Shown here piece by piece: positions 9,648 to 19,546 of a stretch of 64,000 bases of DNA. The notes beneath the pieces are model-generated. The model made no database searches. It was not told where the DNA came from and saw only the letters and a program-made list of their open reading frames with translations. Position numbers and translations under genes: made by a program. Origin of the DNA: Heterostelium multicystogenum (Eukaryota > Evosea > Eumycetozoa > Acytosteliales > Acytosteliaceae); the NCBI GenBank assembly GCA_003667245.1, contig RCNN01000590.1, positions 1 through 64,000 of the forward strand. Direction: 5' to 3'. Every line of letters starts with the position of its first letter. The first letter of the stretch is position 1.

Positions 9648-10318
9648 GGACGCGCCAGCGCCAGTTCTGCACGCATCTTGGCGATCACTTCCTGATAGTC
9701 CGGGGCATTGAAGATTGCCGAACCGGCCACAAAGGTGTCGGCACCGGCCGCGGCGATTTCGCGGATGTTGTTGACGTTGACGCCACCGTCGATCTCCAGG
9801 CGGATATCACGGCCCGACGCATCGATCAGCGCCCGCGCTTCACGCAGCTTGTTAAGGGTGCCGGGGATGAACTTCTGCCCGCCGAAGCCCGGGTTGACGC
9901 TCATCAGCAACACCATGTCGACTTTGTCCATCACGTACTCAAGCACGCTCAGCGGAGTGGCCGGGTTGAACACCAGGCCCGCCTTGCAACCGCCCTCGCG
10001 GATCAGTTGCAGGGTGCGGTCCACGTGCAACGTGGCTTCCGGGTGGAAGGTGATGTAGGTCGCGCCGGCTTCGATGAAGTCACCGACGATGCGGTCCACC
10101 GGGCTGACCATCAAGTGCGCATCGATAGGCGCGGTCACGCCGTATTTACGCAGGGCGGCGCAGACCATCGGACCAATGGTCAGGTTCGGCACATAGTGGT
10201 TGTCCATGACATCGAAGTGAACGAAGTCGGCACCGGCGGCCAACACCTTGTCCACTTCCTCGCCCAGGCGGGCGAAGTCGGCGGAGAGAATCGATGGAGC
10301 AATGACGAAGGGCTGCAT
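9644..10318 (-). CDS. rpe: Rpe, ribulose-phosphate 3-epimerase
   Basis: 224 intact residues. TIM-barrel epimerase interconverting ribulose 5-phosphate and xylulose 5-phosphate in the pentose phosphate pathway. Motifs: [16 protein letters not shown] at the N-terminus, [17 protein letters not shown] with metal-binding His/Asp, [23 protein letters not shown] and LEIDGGVN with the second catalytic Asp. It heads rpe-gph-trpE on the minus strand. The 83-base gap to the upstream alcohol dehydrogenase shows no obvious terminator. Confidence 0.97.
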   Translation of the reverse strand: MQPFVIAPSILSADFARLGEEVDKVLAAGADFVHFDVMDNHYVPNLTIGPMVCAALRKYGVTAPIDAHLMVSPVDRIVGDFIEAGATYITFHPEATLHVDRTLQLIREGGCKAGLVFNPATPLSVLEYVMDKVDMVLLMSVNPGFGGQKFIPGTLNKLREARALIDASGRDIRLEIDGGVNVNNIREIAAAGADTFVAGSAIFNAPDYQEVIAKMRAELALARP

Positions 10319-10401
10319 GACGCACCTTTTTGAGCTAAATCACGATGGCGCGCATTGTATACCTCATGCTTTGCCGCGCGCACCGTGACCTCGCTCAATG
10401 G

Positions 10402-11550
10402 TTAATAAGCTGCCCGGTAGATTTTCTCGATATCCGCGGCGCTGAGCTTGCGCGGATTGTTGCGCATCAGGCGCTCGATCCCCGCCGCTTCTACCGCCAT
10501 GGCCGGGATCGCATCTTCAGGCACACCGAAGCTGCGCAGGCCGGACGGAATCTCGACTGCGGCACACAGTCGCGTCATCGCATCGACGGCCTGGTCGGCG
10601 GCATCCACCGCACTCAACCCCGTGATATTCACGCCCATGGCCTCGGCTATCTCCTGCATGCGCTCCACACACGCCAGCTTGTTCCAGTGCATCACGTAGG
10701 GCAGCAGCAAGGCATTGCTTACGCCGTGGGCGATGTTGAAACGCCCGCCCAACGGGTAGGCCAACGCATGCACCGCGCCCACGCCGGCATTCCCGAACGC
10801 CATCCCGGCCATCAGGCTGGCGGTGGCCATGTCGTCCCGGGCCTCAAGGTTGGCGGGGTTGGCGTAGGCCTTGGGCAACGCCTTGGCAATCAGTTTGATC
10901 GCCCCGATGGCCAGTGCATCGGTGATCGGCGAGGCATTCAGCGACAGGTAGGATTCGATGGCGTGCACCAATGCGTCCACCCCACTGGCGGCGGTGACGC
11001 TGCGGGGGCAAGTCAGGGTCATCTGCGGACTGATCAGGGCCACGTCCGGCAGCAGGTAATCACTGACGATGCCTTTTTTCAGTTGCGCGACCTTGTCCGA
11101 CAGAATCGCCACGTTGGTCACCTCCGAACCGGTGCCGGCGGTGGTGGGAATCGCGATCAGCGGCGGGCCTTTGCGCGGCACCTGGTCCACGCCGAACAGG
11201 TCGGCCAGGGCGCCGTGGTAACCGGCGTAGGCCGCCACGCTCTTGGCGATGTCGATGGCACTGCCGCCGCCGACGCCGATCAGGCCGTCATGCCCGCCTT
11301 CGCGGTAGACGCGCATGCAGTCCTCGACGATGGCGATTTCCGGGTCGGGCAGCACGCGGTCGAAAATCTCGTAGGTCCGTTCACCCAGGTGTTCCAGCGC
11401 CAGCGCCACGGTGCCGGACTTGACCAGTGCCGCATCGGTGACAATCAGCGGGTTGTCGACATCCAGCCGCGTCAGCTCGGCGGCCAGTTGCTCGATGGCG
11501 CCTGGGCCGGTGAGCAGTTTGTGGGCGATCTTGAATGAGGAAGTACTCAT
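10402..11550 (-). CDS. Iron-containing alcohol dehydrogenase
   Basis: 382 residues, group III Fe-ADH. The NAD(P)-binding loop is IGVGGGSAIDIAK (about residue 92). The metal ligands are visible as Asp and His in SGVDALVHAIESYL and two His in VHALAYPLGGRFNIAHG. It is intact although several neighbours are broken. It lies between the agt transporter operon and rpe-gph-trpE, all on the minus strand, with a REPIN separating it from agtD. Family members reduce short aldehydes, including semialdehydes; the place next to a GABA/5-aminovalerate transporter makes a semialdehyde/hydroxy-acid substrate possible, but this is only inference. Confidence 0.88.
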   Translation of the reverse strand: MSTSSFKIAHKLLTGPGAIEQLAAELTRLDVDNPLIVTDAALVKSGTVALALEHLGERTYEIFDRVLPDPEIAIVEDCMRVYREGGHDGLIGVGGGSAIDIAKSVAAYAGYHGALADLFGVDQVPRKGPPLIAIPTTAGTGSEVTNVAILSDKVAQLKKGIVSDYLLPDVALISPQMTLTCPRSVTAASGVDALVHAIESYLSLNASPITDALAIGAIKLIAKALPKAYANPANLEARDDMATASLMAGMAFGNAGVGAVHALAYPLGGRFNIAHGVSNALLLPYVMHWNKLACVERMQEIAEAMGVNITGLSAVDAADQAVDAMTRLCAAVEIPSGLRSFGVPEDAIPAMAVEAAGIERLMRNNPRKLSAADIEKIYRAAY

Positions 11551-11641
11551 GTGCGCGGCCTCTTATCAGTTATGGGCTGGCACAAGACTAGCTGACTTGG
11601 GCTGGTTGTCTTGCATTCAGCTACTGAATAGACACAAACCC

Positions 11642-11735
11642 AATGTGGGAGCGGGCTTGCTCGCGAAGGCGGTAGGCCAGTCGATATCTCTGTTGACTGA
11701 CACACCGCCTTCGCGAGCAAGCCCGCTCCCACATT
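11642..11735. repeat. REP doublet (REPIN), copy 2
   Basis: Same family as the element at 7165, with both arms perfect over TGTGGGAGCGGGCTTGCTCG and a different spacer. It occupies about half of the 202-base gap between the alcohol dehydrogenase and agtD; the rest of the gap holds nothing I recognise. Confidence 0.9.
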
Positions 11736-11752
11736 TTGATCTCTGTTTGGCT

Positions 11753-12577
11753 TTAGACCTGGGCCGTACGCAGTTTCTCGCTACGCCCGCGCAGCCATTC
11801 CAGGGTCAGCAACAGCACCACCGAGAAGGCGATCAACAAGGTCGCTGCGGCGGCAATGGTAGGGCTGAGGTTTTCACGGATGCCGCTGAACATCTGCCGT
11901 GGCAAGGTTGCCTGCTCGGGCCCGGCGAGGAACAGCGTCACTACCACTTCATCGAACGAGGTGGCAAAGGCGAACAGCGCCCCGGAGATCACCCCCGGGG
12001 CAATCAATGGCAAGGTCACCCGACGAAACGCCGTCAGCGGTGACGCGCCCAGGCTGGCCGCCGCCCGCACCAGGTTATGGTTGAACCCCTGCAAGGTCGC
12101 CGACACGGTGATGATCACAAACGGCACGCCCAGCACCGCGTGCACCACGATCAGCGAGAAGAAGCTGTTGCCCAGGCCCAGCGGCGCGAAGAACAGGTAA
12201 CTGGCCACACCGATAATCACCACGGGCACTACCATCGGCGAAATCACCAGGGCCATCACCAGCGCCTTGCCGGGAAAGTGCCCCCGGGTCAGGCCAATCG
12301 CCGCCAGCGTGCCGAACACCATCGCCAGCACTGTAGCCGCCGGAGCCACGATGATGCTGTTCTTCAGGGCGCGCATCCATTCCGCCGAACCGAAGAAATC
12401 CTGGTACCAGTGCAGCGAGAAACCTTGCAGCGGGTAGACCAGGAAACTTCCACTGTTGAACGACAGCGGGATGATCACCAGCACCGGCAAGATCAGGAAC
12501 AACAGGATCAGGCCGCAGAGGATCCGCAAGCTGTAGAACCAGACCCGTTCCACGGGCGACATATAAGGGCTCAGCAT
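11753..12577 (-). CDS. agtD: ABC transporter permease, PotC type (AgtD-like)
   Basis: 274 intact residues with six predicted membrane helices, beginning LCGLILLFLILPVLVIIPLSF. The cytoplasmic EAA loop is present as RAAASLGASPLTAFRRVTLPLIAPGV. It is the last gene of a minus-strand ABC operon: ATPase, binding protein, permease, permease. This order, the adjacent two-component genes and the nearby rpe-gph-trpE match agtABCD of P. aeruginosa, which imports 4-aminobutyrate and 5-aminovalerate. Another polyamine-family substrate cannot be excluded from sequence alone. Confidence 0.85.
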   Translation of the reverse strand: MLSPYMSPVERVWFYSLRILCGLILLFLILPVLVIIPLSFNSGSFLVYPLQGFSLHWYQDFFGSAEWMRALKNSIIVAPAATVLAMVFGTLAAIGLTRGHFPGKALVMALVISPMVVPVVIIGVASYLFFAPLGLGNSFFSLIVVHAVLGVPFVIITVSATLQGFNHNLVRAAASLGASPLTAFRRVTLPLIAPGVISGALFAFATSFDEVVVTLFLAGPEQATLPRQMFSGIRENLSPTIAAAATLLIAFSVVLLLTLEWLRGRSEKLRTAQV

Positions 12578-12590
12578 CGCAACGGTCTCC

Positions 12591-13823
12591 TTAGCTCAGG
12601 CGCAGGCGGCTGGCGCCCACCAGCCAGTTGTAGATCAGGTACAGCACCACGGTGGCCAGCAGCAACAAGCCGCCCAAAGCCGTGGCCATGCCCCAGTTGA
12701 TGCTGGTGTTGGTGTAGAAGGCCACGAAGTAGCTGACCATCTGGTCGTTCGGGCTGCCCAGCAAGGCCGGGGTGATGTAGTAGCCAATCGCCAAAATGAA
12801 CACCAACAAGCAGCCGGCACCAACGCCTGCGTAGGTCTGCGGGAAGTACACGCGCCAGAAGCTGGCGAATGGGTGGCAGCCCAGGGAGATTGCCGCCCGC
12901 ATGTAGGTGGGCGAGATGCCTTTCATCACGCTGTAGATCGGCAAAATCATGAAGGGCAGCAGAATGTGCACCATGGAGATGTAGACCCCCAGCCGGTTGA
13001 ACACCAACTCGACGGGTTTATCGATCAGCCCCATGCCCATCAGCGCGCTGTTGATCAAGCCGCCGGACTGCAGCAACACGATCCAGGCCGCCACGCGCAC
13101 CAGCACCGAGGTCCAGAACGGCAGCAGCACCAGGATCATCAGCAGGTTGCTTTGCCGCGCCGGCAAGTTGGCCAGCAGGTAAGCCAACGGATAGGCCAGC
13201 AGCAGGCAGCACACGGTGATGACCAGGCCCATCCAGAACGTACGGGCGAAGATATCGAGGTAGATCGCCTGGTCCGGGGTGGCCGGGGCGATTTCGCCGA
13301 GGTCGTCGATGCGGTGATCGACGGCGGCCAGCAAGTAGTATGGCGTGAGGCTGCTGGTGTTGCGCCGGATCGCCCTGCCAGTACGCCGGTCGCCCCCAGC
13401 GTTCGTCGAGGTTTTCCAGCGCTTCTTTATAGGAGGCAGGCGCTTCGGTGAACGGCAGCGCCCGCGCGGTTTTCGTCAGCAGGCTGCGATAGCCCGCCAG
13501 TTCCATGTTCAAGCGTTTGGAGAGGTCGCCCAAGGTCGAGTTTTTCCGGGCTTCGCCCAGGTCCTCGCTGATGGCTTGATACACCGGCTCGCCCGGCAAG
13601 CCACGACCGTCCCAGGCCGTCACCGCCACCACCGTGCGCGGCAGGCCGCCCACACTTCCGGGTTGCTGACGCTTTTGTAGAGCAGCGCCACAATCGGTAC
13701 CAGGAACACCAGCAGCAAAAACACCACCAATGGCGCGATCAGGGCCTGGGCCTTCCAGCGGTTGAGCCGCTCGGCACGCGCCAGGCGCTGTTTCAGGGTG
13801 GGGCTGGGAATGGCGAGGGCCAT
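12591..13823 (-). CDS. agtC: ABC transporter permease, PotB type (AgtC-like; frame interrupted twice)
   Basis: Starts MALAIPSPTLKQRLARAERL at 13823, with the first membrane helix LIAPLVVFLLLVFLVPIVALLY. A lost G near 13645 and an extra G near 13365 change the frame. The middle part (TVVAVTAWDGRGLPGEPVYQ) is a periplasmic insert, and the last 247 codons contain the permease core with EAA loop YMRAAISLGCHPFASFWRVYFPQ. About 410 residues, longer than E. coli PotB because of the periplasmic insert after helix 1. Its stop lies 13 bases before agtD. The two indels compensate, which supports an intact gene. Confidence 0.85.
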
Positions 13824-13876
13824 GGCGAACTCCGGGTTCTTAAACATGAATGCAAAACGTGGGTGTGGCGCTTGTC

Positions 13877-13970
13877 CTGTGGCGAGGGAGCTTGCTCCCG
13901 CTGGGGTGCGAAGCGGCCCCAAAGATGGGACTGCTGCGCAGTCCAGTGGGAGCAAGCCCCCTCGCCACAA
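13877..13970. repeat. REP doublet of a second family (GTGGCGAGGGAGCTTGCTCCC)
   Basis: The outer arms CTGTGGCGAGGGAGCTTGCT and AGCAAGCCCCCTCGCCACA are inverted, with an inner dyad around GGACTGCTGCGCAGTCC. It lies between agtB and agtC, inside the operon, where such an element can influence mRNA stability and the ratio of binding protein to permease. Confidence 0.85.
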
Positions 13971-13995
13971 GGTGGGTGTCACATCAGCGACCGGG

Positions 13996-15039
13996 TTACT
14001 TGGCCGCCCACGCGTTAAAGCGCTGCTCCAGTTGCTCACCGTTATCCGCCCAGAAGCTCACGTCGATCTGCACCTGGTTGGCGATGTTTTCCGGGGTAGT
14101 CGGCATATCCTTCAGGATGTCCTTCGCCAGCAACGGTACCGCCTGGGTATTGGCCGGGCCGTAGGCGATGTTTTCCGAATAGGTCTTCTGCTGCTGCGGC
14201 TGCACCGAGAAGGCGATGAACTTCTTCGCCGCGTCAGCACGGTCCTTGGCCAGGCCTTTTGGAATGGCCCAGGCGTCGAAATCGTAGATCCCGCCGTTCC
14301 ACACCACTTTTCAAATTGCTTTCTTTCTGCACGGCAGCGATCCGGCCGTTGTAGGCAGAACTCATCACCACATCGCCAGAAGCGAGGTACTGCGGCGGTT
14401 GGGCGCCCGCTTCCCACCACTGGATATACGGCTTGAGCTCATCGAGCTTCTTGAACGCACGGTCCTGGCCATCTTTGCCGGCCAGCACCTTGTACACATC
14501 CTTCGGCGCCACACCGTCAAGCCATCAAGGCGAATTCCAGGGTGTACTTGGCGCCCTTGCGCAGGCCGCGTTTGCCCGGGAATTTCTTGGTGTCCCAGAA
14601 ATCGGCCCAGCCGCCTGGCGGTGCTTTCAGTTTGTCGGCGTTGTAGGCCAGCCACCGTGGACCACACGAAGAAACCCACGCCGCACGGCTGGATCGCGCC
14701 CTTCACGTAGTCGCCCGGGTTGCCGAACAGTTTCGGGTCCAGGGGCTCGAACATGTCTTCGTCACAGCCACGGGACAGTTCCGGCGACTCCACTTCCACC
14801 AGGTCCCAGGACACGCTCTTGGTGTCGACCATGGCCTTGACCTTGGCCATTTCACCGTTGTATTCGCCGGCGACGATCTTGCCGTTGCCCGCGCTTTCCC
14901 ACGGTGCATAGAAGGCCTTGACCTGCGCCGCCTTGTTCGCGCCACCAAAGGACACCACCGTCAAATCAGGGCCTGCCATGGCCTGTGTCGCGCCCATCAA
15001 GCTCAGAGCCAGGGCGGAATATTTCAGGGATCTCAACAT
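13996..15039 (-). CDS. agtB: Periplasmic binding protein, spermidine/putrescine family (AgtB-like; frame interrupted)
   Basis: ATG at 15039, signal peptide SALALSLMGATQAMA|GPD, then LTVVSFGGANKAAQVKAFY, a PotD/PotF-like start. The frame breaks near 14655, 14518 and 14310; the pieces join as a normal protein with GWADFWDTKKFPGKR, PYIQWWEAGAQPPQYLASGD, VWNGGIYDFDAWAIPKG and a C-terminal YGPANTQAVPLL. About 345 residues. The protein captures the substrate in the periplasm and delivers it to the AgtCD permease. In P. aeruginosa the homologous protein serves GABA and 5-aminovalerate; the assignment here rests on operon order. Confidence 0.85.
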
Positions 15040-15082
15040 TGTTGTTCTCTCCACGTGCGAGGTTGGTGAAGCAAGGGGGCGA

Positions 15083-16196
15083 TCAATTCGCCTCTAGAAG
15101 TGGGTCGAGTGCGCGAACGTGCTCGACTTGCCAGCCAATCGGTACCACGTCGCCGACCGCCAGGGCTGTGTCCAGCTCGGCGATCGGTTGTTTCACAAAA
15201 AAATCGGTCTTGCCGCAGACTTCCAGGCGCACCCGCACGTGGTCGCCCAGGTAGATGAACTCGGCCACGCGCCCGGAGAAACGGTTGACGCAGCTTTCGC
15301 TGGAGCCATTCAGGCTGACGCGCTCGGGGCGCACCGACAGGGTCACCGGGCCGCCGACCTGGCCGACGTTCACCGCCAGCGCCTCGACCTTTTCGCCGCG
15401 CGCCAGTTCGACCACGCAGCGGTCGCCGGTGTGGCTGTGCAGGCGGCCATTGAGGCGGTTGTTCTCGCCGATGAAGTTGGCGACGAAGGTGTTTTTCGGT
15501 TCTTCGTACAAGGTGCGCGGGGCAGCGATCTGCTGGATCTCGCCCTGGTGGAACACCGCCACCCGGTCGGACATGGTCAGTGCTTCGCCTGGTCGTGGGT
15601 CACGTACACCACCGTCACGCCGAGGCGCTGGTGCAGGTGCTTGATCTCCATCTGGCATGTGTTCGCGCAGTTGCTTGTCGAGGGCGCCGAGGGGTTCGTC
15701 CATCAGCACCAGCTGTGGCTCGAACACCAGCGCCCGGGCCAGGGCCACCCGCTGCTGCTGGCCACCGGAGAGTTGCGCCGGGTAGCGCTGGGCGAAGGCA
15801 TCGAGCTGGACCATGGCTCAGTACACGCTTGACCCGCTCGCTGATGTCGGTCTTGCTCAGGCCGCGTACAGAGAGCGGAAACGCCAGGTTCTCGGAGACG
15901 GTCATGTGCGGGAACAGCGCGTAGTTCTGGAACACCATGCCGATGTCGCGCTTGTGGGGCGGCACATTGTTGATGGAGCGGCCGGCCAGCTGGATCTCGC
16001 CGGCGGTGGGGGTTTCGAAACCGGCGAGCATCATCAGGCTGGTGGTCTTGCCCGACCCGGACGGCCCGAGCAGGGTCAGGAACTCGCCCTTGCGAATCTC
16101 CAGGTTGAGGTCTTTGACGATCAGGTTCTCGCCGTCGTAGCTCTTCTGCACGCCACGAAAGCTGACCAGCACATCATTTGAATCCACCTCGCTCAT
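15083..16196 (-). CDS. agtA: ABC transporter ATPase, PotA type (AgtA-like; frame interrupted)
   Basis: ATG at 16196 ([20 protein letters not shown]). Walker A is GPSGSGKTT, the Q-loop is [13 protein letters not shown], the signature is [15 protein letters not shown], and Walker B is [12 protein letters not shown]. An extra base near 15815 and two more near 15652 and 15586 displace the frame; between the last two the H-loop segment [14 protein letters not shown] is scrambled as read. The C-terminal ~120 residues form a TOBE domain ending at 15083. About 370 residues. First gene of the agtABCD-like operon, with a 16-bp palindrome 110 bases upstream. Confidence 0.88.
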
Positions 16197-16305
16197 ACCC
16201 GCACCTTTTTGTTTTGGACTGCCGTGGAACAAGCGTAGTCCCAGGGCAAGGCCGCGCAAATCGGGGGCCCGGAGAGATTGGCATCAGCAGGATGGAAGGT
16301 TTGGG

Positions 16306-16321
16306 GTAGGGATTGCCCTAC
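16306..16321. promoter_or_regulatory. Candidate NarL/LuxR-type operator upstream of agtA
   Basis: GTAGGG-ATTG-CCCTAC is a perfect 6+6 dyad with a 4-base centre, located 110-125 bases before the agtA start and 100 bases after the agtR stop. Response regulators with a GerE-type helix-turn-helix commonly bind such dyads; AgtR, encoded next door, is the natural candidate. Confidence 0.5.
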
Positions 16322-16422
16322 ACGGATGGCGGGGATAGAACAGAGCAGTTACAAACCCCACGCTACAAGCAGCAAGACCGGGCAGCGCGGCGCTCGGCAG
16401 GCAGTCGCAAACAGGTATGCCG

Positions 16423-17052
16423 CTATAGGAGTTTGTGCTCCATGGCGTACTTCACCAGTTCCGCCAGGGAGGTGATATTGAGCTTTTGCATCAGGCGCGC
16501 CTTGTGGGTACTGATGGTTTTGCTGCTCAACGCCAACTGCTGGGCGATGTCGTTGACGTTGGCGCCCTGGGCCAGGCGCTCGAATACCGAGAACTCGCGC
16601 TCCGACAACAACGAGTGCAATGGGCGGGAATCGGTGAGGCCGACTTCGAAGACCATGCGGTCGGCCAGGTCCGGGTCGATGTACCGTCCGCCCGCCGCGA
16701 CCTTGCGGATCGCGGTCAGCAGCAGCGCCGGGTCGCTGTCCTTGGTGGCATAGCCGGCGGCACCGACCTTCAGCGCACGGGCGGCCATTTGCGCTTCGTC
16801 GTGCATCGACAGCACCAGGATCGCCGGGGGATTGTTCAGCGCACGGATCCGCGGGATGGCTTCCAGGCCGTTGACGCCAGGCATCGAGATGTCCAGCAAC
16901 ACCACCTCGCAGGGCACGTGGCGCAGGGTCTCCAGCAACTGCTCGCCATTGCTCGCCTCGCCCACCACCAGCAGGTCCTTGGCCAGTCCGATCAGTTGCT
17001 TGATGCCTTCGCGAACGATGGTGTGGTCTTCAGCTACCAGTACACGGATCAC
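16423..17052 (-). CDS. agtR: NarL/FixJ-family response regulator (AgtR-like)
   Basis: 209 intact residues. Receiver domain with phospho-acceptor Asp in VVLLDISMPGVNG (about residue 54), acidic pair VAEDH at the N-terminus, and Lys in GYATKDSDP. The C-terminal GerE helix-turn-helix is LSEREFSVFERLAQGANVND followed by the recognition helix SSKTISTHKARLM. It is encoded 25 bases after the sensor kinase and next to the agtABCD-like transporter, which it probably activates. The N-terminal 120 residues resemble UvrY/NarL receivers, so the signal comes from the kinase upstream. Confidence 0.9.
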   Translation of the reverse strand: MIRVLVAEDHTIVREGIKQLIGLAKDLLVVGEASNGEQLLETLRHVPCEVVLLDISMPGVNGLEAIPRIRALNNPPAILVLSMHDEAQMAARALKVGAAGYATKDSDPALLLTAIRKVAAGGRYIDPDLADRMVFEVGLTDSRPLHSLLSEREFSVFERLAQGANVNDIAQQLALSSKTISTHKARLMQKLNITSLAELVKYAMEHKLL

Positions 17053-17077
17053 TGTGGATGTCCTCTTCTTTTGGTTA

Positions 17078-19469
17078 TCAATCCAGCGGCACCGTCACAC
17101 TCAGGGTGGTGCCTTCGCCCAATGCGCTGTCCAGGCTCAACTGCCCGCCCATGATCAGCACCCGCTCGCGCATGCCCACCAGGCCAAACGATACAGGGCG
17201 CCCGGGAGCCTGGACGAAACCTGCACCGTCGTCGCTGATGGTCAGGCGCAAGTGCGCGCCCTCCACCACCAGCGTCAGCTCGACAGTATGCGCCTGGGCA
17301 TGGCGCATCACATTGGTCAGTGCCTCCTGCAGGATGCGGAACAGGCCGATGGCCTTGGCGTCGCTCAGCGCCGGCAGGTTTATCCGGCACCTGCACCAGG
17401 CACGGAATCTGCGTGCGGGCCTCGAAACGCCGGGCTTGCCATTCGATTGCCGAGGCGATCCCGGCGTCGAGAATCGGCGGGCGCAGGGCAGTAGCCACGT
17501 CGCGCACCAGTTGGAACAGTTGGGCGATCAGGCGCTTCATGCTGTTCAGCCGCTCGTGCAGGCCGGGATCCAGTTGGGCGTAGGTCAGCTCGCACATCGA
17601 GGTCTCCAGCTTGAGCACGGTGAGCATCTGCCCCAACTCGTCGTGCACTTCCCGGGCGATGCGGGCCTTCTCTTCCTCGCGCACGGTTTCCAGGTGGGCC
17701 GACAATTCCCGCAATTGCGCGCGGGAGGCGTCCAGCTCCAGCTCGATGCGCTTGCTCTCGCTGATGTCCCAGACAATTCCGTCCCAAACCACGGCGCCGT
17801 CTTCCAGGCGCCGGGTCACGGCCTTGATATCGGCCCAGCGCTGCTCGCCCAGGCGGGTCAGGATGCGGCCCTGCCAGGCCCAGTTGCTCTCGGTCTCGAT
17901 GGCCTGGTCCTGGGTGCGGTGATAACTGGCGCGGTCGTCGGGATGCACCAGGCTGCGAATGCCCATGGCCGGATGGCTGAGCACTTCCGGCGCGTAACCC
18001 ACCAGGCCCTCACTGCCCTGGCTGATGTAGGCGAACTCGATCGCCTCGCTGCGCGGCAAGCGCTCCAGGCGAAACACCAGCCCCCGGCACATTGGCGGCG
18101 ATCCCTTGCAGCCGCGCCTCACTTTCCTGCAAGGCCGCGAGGGCCCGGCGACGCTCGGTGACATCGTTGAGGTAGACCACCAGGTATTCGCCGTCGGCAA
18201 AGCGCAGGAAACTCAGGGACACATCGGCTGGCAATACGCTGCCATCGGCGCGCAGGCAATTGGTGGCAAAACTCTGTGGCCCGTCTTCGCTGGCCCCGGG
18301 CACGCTTCCACAGGTTGAGCCAGCGGTCCATGGTCAGCGTCGGGTCGAACTCGATCAGCGGGCGTTCGATCAGGGCGCCGGGGGCGTAGCCGAGCATGGT
18401 TTCCGCCGCCTGATTGGCGTAGCGCACATGGCTGTCCCAATTGACCCAGAGGATACCGACGGTGCTTTGGTCGATGGAGAACTGGGTCAGGCGCAAGGCT
18501 TCGGCACCCGCGGCGCGGGCGGCGCTTTCTTCGCGGGCGGCCAGCAGATTATGCTCCAGGCCGCGTTGCTGGCGGCGCTGCCAGAACACCACGGCCAGGC
18601 TGGCGAGCAATAGCAGGCCCAGCAGCAACGTGAGGTTTTGCCAGAAGCCGGGGGACTCGGTCACCCGTGGGTATTTGGGCTGCAGCCAGCGGGTGTGCAA
18701 CTGATCCAGATCACGAGCGGGAATTCGCGCGCAAGGCGCTTTGCATGATATCGGCCAGCTCGGGCCAGTCGCGCCGCGTGGCCACCCGCAGCAATTGCGG
18801 CAGGCCGATATCGCCGACCACGGCAAGGCCGGCGAACTCGGTTTCGCCCGACAACCGGCTCAATTGCGCCTCATCCACCACCGCATAACCGCGCCTGCTG
18901 GCTCACCAGCAATTGCAGGGCCTGGCGCTCCATGGGCACGCCTTGCAGGTTGAGACTCGGGTAGGTGCTGCGCAGGTAATCCGCCACTGCGCTGGGCATG
19001 CGCACGGCGACGCGGGATTGGTCGTCGAGTTTCTCCAGGTCGACTGCGGTGCTGCCATCACGAACCCCGACAATGTGCTGGGGAACGCGCATATACGGAT
19101 CGGAGAACAACCACAGGCGCAGGCCGGCCGGGGTTTGCAGCAGGCGGGGGCGAGGTCGACCTCGCCGTCACGCACCGCCGCCTCCAGTTGCTCCTGATTG
19201 GGAAAGTTGCGCCAGGTCAGTTCGATATTCAGCGCCTTGGCCAGCCACTGCATCAATTCGACATTGGCCCCGGACAGCCGCTGCAAGCGCCGATCGTATT
19301 GGGCATAAGGCGCCTGTAACACCAGCCCGACCCGCAGGTCGGGATGCTGTTCGAGCCATTCGCGCTGGCCGGCATCGAGCTGCGCCTGGTGAGTGGCAGG
19401 CGCAGGCACGGCGCCCGCGATCAAGGGAAAGCATATACAGCCGATAACCAGCAGGTAGCGAAAACCCAT
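17078..19469 (-). CDS. agtS: Membrane sensor histidine kinase with periplasmic binding and PAS domains (AgtS-like; frame broken about six times)
   Basis: Signal peptide MGFRYLLVIGCICFPLIAGA, then an SBP_bac_3-type periplasmic domain (WLEQHPDLRVGLVLQAPYAQ). A membrane helix (LTLLLGLLLLASLAVVFW) and two PAS modules follow. HisKA_3 carries the phospho-His in IAREVHDELGQMLTVLKLE, and the HATPase ends with N-box RHAQAHTVEL and DDGAGF. Frame changes fall near 19147, 18893, 18715, 18300, 18080 and 17380, and each is followed at once by the expected continuation. About 795 residues. Partner of the adjacent response regulator; the binding-protein-like sensor fits a small amino acid or amine ligand. 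Confidence 0.87.
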
Positions 19470-19546
19470 GATCCACGTCTCATATCACTGACAAATACTG
19501 ACCAACCCATTAGGCTGCCGGAATCACTTCTGGCCGGAAATCAACG

